From Phialophora verrucosa (Eukaryota > Ascomycota > Eurotiomycetes > Chaetothyriales > Herpotrichiellaceae), in contig MSED01000015.1 in NCBI GenBank assembly GCA_002099365.1, positions 2,790,001-2,854,000 on the forward strand: 64,000 nt of DNA, written 5' to 3'. The notes under the pieces were generated by a model. The model ran no database searches. It was not told the origin of the DNA and worked only from the letters and a program-made list of their open reading frames with translations. The translations under genes were made by a program, and so were the position numbers. This document shows, piece after piece, positions 11,092 to 18,985 of this stretch; the stretch's first letter is position 1; the number at the start of each line of letters is the position of its first letter.

Positions 11092-12774
11092 ATGTCTATC
11101 AAGTCTGCATCCCGAGATGGTAAGCGGCGCACTTACTTGAGATGCAAGGTTAAGAGCCTTCTGAAACGTGCCCGAGCAAATTTACAATCTGGATTCCACA
11201 GAGTCAAGCCTGCGCAGCATTCTCTAACCCAGCCGGTAGATACCTGTGCAAACCAAGAACTCAATTTCGTCAGTGACGACCTATTCCAAGGAGCATCGAC
11301 CATATTGGACGTCACTCGTCTCTCTCAGACTCGTTCCGTACCACATCTGACTGAGCAGTCCGCTTCACGGCCGTTGAGAGTAAGGTACGTCATCCGTAGT
11401 CGGGCAAATCACACTTCGAAATCTAGTGATATGTCTGTCGCCTCAGCCTCGAAGCCACAGCGGCATTCTAACAAACTGAGTGAGATCTCAGCGTCTTCAC
11501 TCGCTCAGCCTTCGGTGTATTTCGCACCTCCTTGCCAAAAAGCTGAAGAGCAACATGCTGCCGAGTTTGCGACCCCCGCAGAACTGTTTGGAGCCGATAA
11601 AGCTGATAACCTCGCCATTCAGCCCACAAATCCCTCTACGGAAGCCCAGCCAGAGCATGGGGCAGTTTCCAGAGCCGGAGAATTAACCCTATACCAAGAT
11701 CCACTTCATCTCCCGCGGCCCAGCGTTTCCGAGGAGGTGAACGCTCAGATTCTCCGCACTACGCCGCCCGACTCTGACTCGAAAGACCAATCCCTGTCTC
11801 CCCTGGTGTCTTCCCGACACCTAGATTCTGGGGCCTCGAGCAATCACACTTTTGCGGTGTGGAAAATGCGGAAACCCACAAATTCTGATACGAAAGGGGT
11901 CTGTTTTGGTGGCCTTGAAGCTCTCAGTGACCCGTTCGTGCAGTCGGCGCGAGGGAAGGAGTCTCCAGGAAAATCAACCTCCCTTCACGTAACCGCGGCC
12001 CATTCAAACATACAAATCCAGAAAATAACAAATGTCGACACAATGATCGCTGCCGAAAACCAGACTCCGAAATCCCCGGCACGTTGGTCTGATGATTACG
12101 ACCAGTTCTCGTCAGATGGACAAAATCGCCGCTTGACGGAAATTGCACCAGGACAGTACGAGCTGCTGGACAGAGGATATCACCTGAACCCACCACCGGT
12201 GCTTACCACACGTATCCCCCGCGTCCGCCGATTGGTCGTAGATGACTCGACTGACGAGGATGAACCTACGGCATCGGAGCCTGAGCCTTTGATTCAAGAA
12301 CAACAGCGGCCTCCACTTGAACAAATTCTTCCTCAACCTATTCCAGTAATGGTGCCATTGGCCACTACAATTGAGAAGACCCAGTCAGCCATGAATTATT
12401 TGGTTGAGCAGCTGAACAACCTGGTCTCTCAGGCCCAGACGCATTTCTGGAATGCTGGAGTCTTTGCTGGGAGAGTTGCGACTCGCGACCAGGAACTAGC
12501 AACAGCTCTACAGAGTGTCGACGAGAGAGACGAAGTGATTGGACAATTACGAGATCTCCTTGACACAAGGGCGGCACAGATTGAAACATTGCGGGCTCAA
12601 AAGTTACCCGATAAGCATCCTGCAACCTTTGGCAGCGATTACGGAGACGAGTGTGAGACATCGGATCTCTATGGCGGAGGCAGCCGTCATGCACGTATTG
12701 AAGATGGAAGCGATGGGGCTGACGGCGGCGTCACCGTCGACAACAGAGATTCCGTTACTTCAGGAGTATCATAA
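11092..12774 (+). CDS. Tandem family member 3: basic N-terminus, disordered middle, coiled coil
   Basis: This 560-aa protein is unrecognised, but its architecture is the clearest of the family. ATG 11092 sits in a good context (GCGACCATG); the open frame upstream has no ATG. The N-terminus is a basic helix (YLRCKVKSLLKRARANL). The middle is Ser/Pro-rich, with ALSDPFVQSA, then RWSDDYDQF near residue 331 and PGQYELLDRGY. An acidic patch (DDSTDEDEPTASEPE) precedes a coiled coil at about 425 to 503 (NAGVFAGRVATRDQELA ... VIGQLRDLLD). The same order occurs in members 4 and 6. The region after the stop stays open in another frame with an acidic composition, so the C-terminus may be frameshifted. 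Confidence 0.72.
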   Translation: MSIKSASRDGKRRTYLRCKVKSLLKRARANLQSGFHRVKPAQHSLTQPVDTCANQELNFVSDDLFQGASTILDVTRLSQTRSVPHLTEQSASRPLRVRYVIRSRANHTSKSSDMSVASASKPQRHSNKLSEISASSLAQPSVYFAPPCQKAEEQHAAEFATPAELFGADKADNLAIQPTNPSTEAQPEHGAVSRAGELTLYQDPLHLPRPSVSEEVNAQILRTTPPDSDSKDQSLSPLVSSRHLDSGASSNHTFAVWKMRKPTNSDTKGVCFGGLEALSDPFVQSARGKESPGKSTSLHVTAAHSNIQIQKITNVDTMIAAENQTPKSPARWSDDYDQFSSDGQNRRLTEIAPGQYELLDRGYHLNPPPVLTTRIPRVRRLVVDDSTDEDEPTASEPEPLIQEQQRPPLEQILPQPIPVMVPLATTIEKTQSAMNYLVEQLNNLVSQAQTHFWNAGVFAGRVATRDQELATALQSVDERDEVIGQLRDLLDTRAAQIETLRAQKLPDKHPATFGSDYGDECETSDLYGGGSRHARIEDGSDGADGGVTVDNRDSVTSGVS

Positions 12775-13747
12775 GACCGACAGTGGTAGAATCTCTGAAT
12801 CCGAAGATGACGATGAAAATCTGTTGAGCCCAGCTACGGACACTCGTCGATACCGTCTTGGGCTACTGGAGACGGCTTCGGACGGCGCCCTGCTTGCCTT
12901 GCACGAAAATCCCAGCCCTCCACGCTGTATCCAACCACGCTCCGCTTGATTCAGGGTCAAACGACAATTTTCTAGGGGATTTGGGGCCGAAAGAACACGA
13001 AGACGCGGTAACCGAATATTTGAACAATGTGGAAAATGTAACAATAGAACGGAGGCAATGGAATAGTTGAGATTCCCGGGGCTACAAGCCAGAATCCTCG
13101 CTACACACAGAAGGATCCAGACAAGGGTATCGTTGCATGGTAAGCGGCTTTTGTTCGTAAATGAGATGATCTTTCAAAATACTTCAGAGCATGACTAGGA
13201 GACTGACCAGCCACAGCTTACTTTTCGCCATTGTCTGGGCATTGTTAATCAAGCTGACAAGGAGTGGCCGAAGTGTGGTTGCCCGGCATCGCCTTTGAGG
13301 TCCCGATTCACCTGTACCGATCACAGCGGCTTGTTGCCCGATCTTTGTCAACACAATGGAGTCAGTGACCAGTAAGCCAATTCAAGAACCTTTGTTCTTT
13401 TTCTCCAAGATATCTGACTGTCGCCTTTGTGCCTCAGGCATTGAAATTCAACGGGCTAAGGCAGGTACACAACTGCCATGGCACGTTTAGTACACAAGCA
13501 GTTGCAATATCTGTTGCCCACACACAGATCACGACGGCGGGGCTATGTTCTCCCTTCTTCCCTTGTCCTGGTTCCTTCATGCTTCAGAAGCCTTCATAAC
13601 CAGTCTTGCTGGGAATCGTCTCAGTCCGCGAACACAAGACCTGAACATCCACACCAGTCTCTGAACTCATCCGGAATCCCCTCCGCCCTTTGAAACCGAA
13701 GATTACCATGTCGAACAGGTATCAAAATCGAGGCTGTGGCAAGAATT
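12775..13747. other. Spacer after member 3, with a possible out-of-frame tail
   Basis: Bases 12770..12949 encode, in a frame different from member 3, an acidic stretch (GRISESEDDDENLLS...) resembling the tails of members 1 and 3. The rest has no supported gene. An ATG at 13708 followed by a GTATCA donor could be an alternative first exon for member 4. Confidence 0.35.
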
Positions 13748-14791
13748 ATGTCCAATCCAAGGTCTCCAGCACCCAAGGCTTACCTCAAGGCAAAGATGAT
13801 TACTGCTCTGGGTAAGTTCAAACTTGCTTGCGGTGCTCAAGCGCCTCAACAGCATCGTACACCCAGTGTTTACAGTGACTCCCTCTCTCGCGCATTACCT
13901 ACCACAACGCATCCAGGAGATGAATCCCAGGCCCCTGCACTTCCGCAAACACTCAGTGCTTACAGCGCACCCCGATCGAGGACCTATATCATAACGAGCT
14001 CGGTTGACGGCTTTGCTAGTCCAGCAATGCACTCCAGCGGCCATGAGCAGACCTCGACGTCACCAGTCGTCCGAACCCCGGCACTCTCTGCGTCTCAATT
14101 CGGACTCCGCCGTCATTTATCTGAAGATAGTCCCTCCACACAGCCAGGGAGACTTGAATTTGAGAACTCATCACCGCGCACCCCTCAGACATACCAGTCA
14201 AGGCATGAACAACATTTGAGACCAACCGGGGATTTGGATGGTCAGGTGGTTAGGACGAGGCCACACGAAGCTGGTGAAACTGCTGTGACTGGTTCATTCG
14301 CCGAACGCATGAGTCGCAGGCAGATTTCCACCCGCAACCTTGGATTCGTGATTGAGGGGGTCGATAATCTCGATGATCCATTCCTTGAGCATGGTGGAGC
14401 CTCTACAGACGCCCCTAACGCACCCTACGTTCCGATATATCAACGACAACGAAATGTGCCAGACAGTTGGTCGGGCGATGAAGCCAGCACAACACCCTCT
14501 GCTCCAGAGCCGGCGTCTGCCCGGCAACAAGTTCCTCCTCCGCGAACGTTGGTTCCGCTGCTGTCACACGAACTTCCCCCCAGAGTTGCCGTCCAAAATA
14601 TCCTGTCGGCCATGCTCGACTTGACAGAGGCATTGAACGACCTTGTCTTGGATAACAGAACTCATCGCCACAATGCCAGAGTTCTTTCCAGCAGCCTGGT
14701 GATTCGTGGTACGCAAGCTGAACAGTTACGAAGCCGACTTGCAGCAGCGGAAGCGGAGATTGATATGTTGCGGAATCTGCGTAGACGCTGA
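13748..14791 (+). CDS. Tandem family member 4: shorter copy ending in the coiled coil
   Basis: This 347-aa protein has the family layout. It has a basic N-terminal helix (AYLKAKMITALGKFKL), a Ser/Thr/Pro-rich middle, GVDNLDDPFLEH near residue 205, DSWSGDEAS, and a C-terminal coiled coil from about 281 to the end (AMLDLTEALNDLV ... AEAEIDMLRNLRRR). The protein stops exactly where the coiled coil ends, without the Ser-rich tail of members 1 and 6. I chose ATG 13748. An alternative is ATG 13708 spliced across 13719..13761, which would give nearly the same N-terminus (MSNR then SPAPKAY); its branch point is weak. No known domain. Confidence 0.68.
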   Translation: MSNPRSPAPKAYLKAKMITALGKFKLACGAQAPQQHRTPSVYSDSLSRALPTTTHPGDESQAPALPQTLSAYSAPRSRTYIITSSVDGFASPAMHSSGHEQTSTSPVVRTPALSASQFGLRRHLSEDSPSTQPGRLEFENSSPRTPQTYQSRHEQHLRPTGDLDGQVVRTRPHEAGETAVTGSFAERMSRRQISTRNLGFVIEGVDNLDDPFLEHGGASTDAPNAPYVPIYQRQRNVPDSWSGDEASTTPSAPEPASARQQVPPPRTLVPLLSHELPPRVAVQNILSAMLDLTEALNDLVLDNRTHRHNARVLSSSLVIRGTQAEQLRSRLAAAEAEIDMLRNLRRR

Positions 14792-15394
14792 AATGTGAAG
14801 ATCATGGGGATGGCGCGTAACGTGCTGAGACGATGGAGCCAGATTCATCATTACCGGCGGGATTCAAATAGTAAGTTCAGACCCTATATTGTTTGATACC
14901 CCTATTGATTACTTACAGCTCTACGATTCCAGGCCTTCAAGTATCGGATGACGACCTCGTGCTGGCGCTCTCGATTTCAATATCTATATCTCCACATACT
15001 CACAGACATGTGCAAAATGTCGTCTCTCTTCAAGCCCGCGACCAGATAGGCCTATGATGAGCCGCAACTCTCTCCGTTTGTATCTAACAATGACCTTTAC
15101 CTCCCTGAAACAATGCACTGATACTCAGCAGTGATCCGGTTGATTTCACTACAGGGACAATGTCTCTCTGTGCGGCATCGCTCCTCCAATGCTTACAAAG
15201 GAACAATGAAGGCTCAAGTTGCTTCGCCCAGCTTCGTCGATGAAAAAGCGTCCTTCGCTCCCTGCATCTTTCAATTCACTCGGAGCATCCCAGCAGAGAC
15301 AATTTGCAGATACCCTTAACAGTCGCAAGGTCTTGGCCAATTTCTCTACTTGGATACCAACACTCGCTCACAAGTCTGAATCTTCGGATTCAAG
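14792..15394. other. Spacer, upstream flank of member 5
   Basis: No supported gene. Bases 15285..15329 resemble 16341..16390 upstream of member 6, sharing the AATTTGC-GATAC core. This suggests the promoter-proximal DNA was duplicated with the gene. Confidence 0.4.
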
Positions 15395-15802
15395 ATGGTT
15401 CCGACAAAGTCATGCCGTTTGTTCAACCGCGTGAAGAAGGGAACTTCATCCCTTCTTCGCAAATTGTTCCCATCGCGAGCATCAAGGCTACACCAACGGT
15501 TCACTGTGGTCGTTAGCGAGCAGGAGTCGCCCTTCAAAGCTAGCTCTGACCGGTCTGAAGAGGAGGATACTGTATCAGAATTGCCGACTCCTCCTCAGAA
15601 GCAACGATTCCGAGTGCGACGTCCTCGTACCGACGTGGCCATCCGTGGATGCCTGAATAGATTTCCAAGCGCCAGTCCGTGTCCCCAGCCTGAGCAGCAT
15701 GATGGATCCCCACCGGTCTCTGAGATTCAACGGCTCCGGGACCGTCTTCAGAGTCCTCAGGATTGGACTCCTCCACGCCCTAACCGACGGCTGTCATTCT
15801 GA
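15395..15802 (+). CDS. Tandem family member 5: truncated copy
   Basis: This 135-aa ORF starts with a strongly basic helix (CRLFNRVKKGTSSLLRKLF) like members 3, 4 and 6. It continues with an acidic/Ser patch and LPTPPQKQRFRVRRPR, and finishes with SEIQRLRDRLQ, which looks like the last turn of the family coiled coil. It therefore seems to keep the two ends and to have lost most of the middle. It may be a real short protein or a deletion remnant. The upstream flank also matches that of member 6. Start ATG 15395. Confidence 0.5.
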   Translation: MVPTKSCRLFNRVKKGTSSLLRKLFPSRASRLHQRFTVVVSEQESPFKASSDRSEEEDTVSELPTPPQKQRFRVRRPRTDVAIRGCLNRFPSASPCPQPEQHDGSPPVSEIQRLRDRLQSPQDWTPPRPNRRLSF

Positions 15803-16442
15803 GTGTTCGGCCCATAGGGAAGTGGACGGGCGGAGTCTTCTCGCAATCGGGAGAGAAGGAAGAAGCGAGGTGAGTACAGAACACACTTCGAAACTGCATA
15901 TGACTCTTTAGATTCAAAACAGATCCACTGACCATCTTTCTTTTGAAGACAAATTCCGCTGTGCAGCTATAAATACATAATCTCAATATCTCATGCGACC
16001 AACTTGGGCAAGTTCCTCCATGCGCAAATACGGTGTTGAAGTGAGTAAATTCTGTTCGTTCGAACTTCCTTTCTCCTTTGATTCTTTACCCCTTTGGCTA
16101 GTTCTTGGTCTGGCCATTGTTCAGGTTCTTCATTTCCAAGCGGCTTTTGGTCGTCAATTCGTCTTTGTGGACATGACTGCCTTGCTCCAGCACAAGGCAT
16201 GTTTCTCTCCCATAAAGTCGTCTTTGTGGATATGACTGCCTTGTGCTGACGGTTTCTCTCGTCGAGGCGTCTTTGTGGGAATGACTGCCTTGCATCAGCA
16301 TAAACCTGTCTTCGTTTTCTCATACTCTTCTCCTTTTCCGGCGCACCTCGCCACAGGAAATTTGCTGATACTTTGCGATATTCAGTGAAGATATTCAGCG
16401 ATTCTTCCAACTGTCCACCACTCAGCCCAAAGTTGACTCAAA
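15803..16442. other. Spacer with direct repeats, upstream of member 6
   Basis: This region holds three copies of a 25-27 bp repeat (separate entry) and the flank shared with member 5. The minus strand is open over 16410..15991, but I treat that as a shadow of the repeats. Confidence 0.5.
16158..16292. repeat. Three imperfect 25-27 bp direct repeats
   Basis: Copies lie at 16158..16184, 16218..16243 and 16268..16292. They share the core GTCTTTGTGG followed by ATGACTGCCTTG, with single-base differences. Starts are 60 and 50 bp apart. A smaller motif (GTTTCTCTC) recurs between copies at 16201 and 16252. The block ends about 150 bp before the ATG of member 6. Confidence 0.9.
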
Positions 16443-18269
16443 ATGGCGAGATCGAAGTTCGGGTTCCTTCGTCGGGCCAAGGGAAAGCTTGCCTCCGTCC
16501 TTGATAAGGTCGTTGCTCGGGTGCATCGGAGAGACAACCCGGAACCTGAGAACCCTCAGTGGGAAGGGTTCTCGGACGCTTTCGATGCTGGGTCGCCGCA
16601 GTTCAGCTTTGCGACGACCCCGGTATCGGCTTACCGTCACCACAGTCCTCTGGTCCGGTCGTCCCCCGGCCTTTTTATCCATCATTCTGACCCGGTCCAG
16701 GGTCTATTTTGGCCGGAACCGATCGAGGCACCGTCCGATACCAATTTCCCCTACGCTGACTTGAGTTACCTCGGCGCCAACTATGAGGACGGTTCCAGCT
16801 GCGCCGCCCTCGACTCCACTTCGAGCTCTTCTTCGAAGTTTGAGGCATCTTCGGATGCTCTCATGTCTTCCTTGTTGAGTGGTCTTCCGAAGATCCCTCG
16901 TCTTTGGCGAAGATCAGGTCGAAGAAACCTTCTTTCGAGCCGACCTTCAAGCAATCACGATGCGGCCTCCAGTTCCGACATCTCCAGCGCCAGGCAGAGT
17001 CAAACAACGCAAGACGACAACTTCCAGCTACAGCGCCAATATCCGCTGGACAACGACCTCCGCCCGGAACGCAGTGTTTCGGGATCTGCTCAAGCCCAAG
17101 TAATAACTTGGCTCACTTCCGGAGGCGTTGATGGCTCGCCTGGACCTACCATCCGTGAAGGTTCCGCCCCGTCTTCGCCGCTACCCTCACTAGGCGCCAG
17201 CGCCTCTAACGTCTCTCATGTTTCAATCCCTCAGAGACCGCAGAATCCGTTAGTGCAAACGTTTGCTCTTGGCAGCGACGAATTGCCTGATCCATTTATG
17301 GCAAGGCCCGCACCGGCTCAAGCAAACGCGAATGACAATGACGATGGGCACCAATTATGGTCCGAGTTCTCCAGCTCTTCGGATTCGAGGCCCAGTCCGG
17401 TGTATCTCGGCTCGGGAAGGTACCTCCTTCACGACGGTAGCGTCCATGATATTCAGTATGGACGCCGGCGCCTGCGGGAGCGACCCAACAATGAAGTCCG
17501 CTCTGTGCGAGGTGAACTGCGAAATGCATCTTCCGATGAGGCGAATGATGCTGACAGGTCGCGTTCTTTCGGGGAGGGAAGTGGTTCAATCACATCAAGT
17601 CCTCCGCGGGTAGCGATCCGCCATCTGCTCGCCGCAGTGTCCGACCTTGAGGGATTCACCGCACCGTCCTCACGAGAGGCCATCCATGGTCTAGAGCGAG
17701 CAGTGGACGGCGTCGTAGAGGTCGTCAACACTCTCCTGGACGACATTGAGATCCACGCATACAACGCAGAAGAGCGGAGGTGGAGACTTGATGAGCGGAC
17801 CCAAGAACTGGCTGCGGCGGAGCAAATAATACAAGAGCGGGACGCGGAAATCAACCGGCTCAGACACCCTGAGCTGTACGGTGCGCACACTACACCCCCT
17901 AGGTACGCATCTGACGTTCAGGAAGGCCACCTTTCTGTCGTCCGAGCTCCCGGCGTCGTCCAAGACAACAACGGCTCACCAACGCCAGCGACACTAGTTC
18001 GTCGCCCATCGCCCGAAACTGACAGTGCGAGTGACCGACAGGCGTCTGTCATAGGACAGCATGGATCCGTTGCACCATCGTACCGTGCTTCTCCAGATAC
18101 TGAAAGTGCCGCAGCGCCATCGTATCGTACCTCTCCTGACAATGAAAGTGTTGTGCAGCCGCTGACTCCGCAGGTGGTCTCACAGGAGAGCCCAGCCTCC
18201 AGCCAGTCCAGGGAGTCTGACAACATAATGCTGAGGCGGACACCGCTCTTCCGTCGGCCGTCCATTTAA
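16443..18269 (+). CDS. Tandem family member 6: longest copy with Ser-rich repeat tail
   Basis: This 608-aa protein is not recognised. The N-terminus is a basic helix (KFGFLRRAKGKLASVLDKVV). A long Ser/Pro-rich segment follows, with ALGSDELPDPFMARP near residue 280, LWSEFSSSSDS, and a G-R-Y motif at about residue 325. The coiled coil runs from about 391 to 476 (AYNAEERRWRLDERTQELA ... AEINRLRHPEL). The tail is Ser-rich with two 14-residue repeats (APSYRASPDTES and APSYRTSPDNES) encoded by a 42-bp tandem repeat at 18072..18150. It ends in LRRTPLFRRPSI. Coiled-coil residues line up well with member 3 (N-A-x...R...R-x-Q-E-L-A...E-R-D-x...I-x-x-L-R). No signal peptide or membrane segment. Confidence 0.75.
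   Translation: MARSKFGFLRRAKGKLASVLDKVVARVHRRDNPEPENPQWEGFSDAFDAGSPQFSFATTPVSAYRHHSPLVRSSPGLFIHHSDPVQGLFWPEPIEAPSDTNFPYADLSYLGANYEDGSSCAALDSTSSSSSKFEASSDALMSSLLSGLPKIPRLWRRSGRRNLLSSRPSSNHDAASSSDISSARQSQTTQDDNFQLQRQYPLDNDLRPERSVSGSAQAQVITWLTSGGVDGSPGPTIREGSAPSSPLPSLGASASNVSHVSIPQRPQNPLVQTFALGSDELPDPFMARPAPAQANANDNDDGHQLWSEFSSSSDSRPSPVYLGSGRYLLHDGSVHDIQYGRRRLRERPNNEVRSVRGELRNASSDEANDADRSRSFGEGSGSITSSPPRVAIRHLLAAVSDLEGFTAPSSREAIHGLERAVDGVVEVVNTLLDDIEIHAYNAEERRWRLDERTQELAAAEQIIQERDAEINRLRHPELYGAHTTPPRYASDVQEGHLSVVRAPGVVQDNNGSPTPATLVRRPSPETDSASDRQASVIGQHGSVAPSYRASPDTESAAAPSYRTSPDNESVVQPLTPQVVSQESPASSQSRESDNIMLRRTPLFRRPSI
18072..18150 (+). repeat. 42-bp tandem coding repeat in member 6
   Basis: Two copies, 18072..18108 and 18114..18150, are offset by 42 bp and differ at a few positions. 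They encode the A-P-S-Y-R-x-S-P-D-x-E-S repeat. Confidence 0.85.
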
Positions 18270-18985
18270 TGAATGACACGGGTCCTGAAGGTGAGTGAAT
18301 CTCGGCAAGTTCGAGTTCCTAAGGCTATGAAATAAAAGGTAGGTCGATCCAAGGGTCAGGGGAAATAAACACCAAGGACATTTATACTTACAGGTGAGAC
18401 GTGAGGTAATCTCCGCAATATCTATATATGACTGGAACTTGAACCAACTTGTTGGCGGTGAATTGAATTTCGTCCAGCGTAAAGAGAGGACCTTGTCATC
18501 GATGGTAGCTTTCGGTCGTGGTGTCAGATATTGAGTTTCCACGAGAGGTTCGGTTCGCCATTATGAGATCGATACCGCGTTGGGATTATTTTCCGTCTAT
18601 CAAGTCGTGAAGATGAAATGATACAGAGCGCTGAGCTGTGTGTTGCAAGGTATTCGATCGCTTCGGTCAGGAATGACACCCCCAGGAACTCCTAGATAAT
18701 ACCATTTCCTTGACATATGGGACAGAACGAGATTATTCATGTCAATTGCATCGCGAACGTTGTCTGGCGGTTTGTTTGATTCCTTTGCGTTCTTTTCTGT
18801 CGTCCTTTTGATGCAACGAATCTCCGGGATTGAGGCCGACCAAGCGAAGGAGGCGCATATAGGCGTATGTATGTACGTACGTGCGACATATGTACAAAGA
18901 TACATACATCAGCAGGGACACTGTTCTCATGGTACTAGTACTGTAACACTTCTTGAGTAATACTCTACTGTACAGTAGTGTAAAC
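18270..18985. other. Intergenic, convergent 3' ends
   Basis: No gene supported. The stretch 18868..18910 is rich in GTATGTACGTAC-type alternating purine/pyrimidine sequence. Confidence 0.4.

Noticed and set aside
15991..16410. 139-aa minus-strand ORF with repeated R-Q-S-x-P-Q-R-R units
   Set aside because: The protein repeat follows from the three DNA direct repeats, and the strand is opposite to the family genes.
7081..18269. The tandem family as secreted effectors or a transposon
   Set aside because: No signal peptides, no transposase or reverse transcriptase motif, no terminal repeats were seen.
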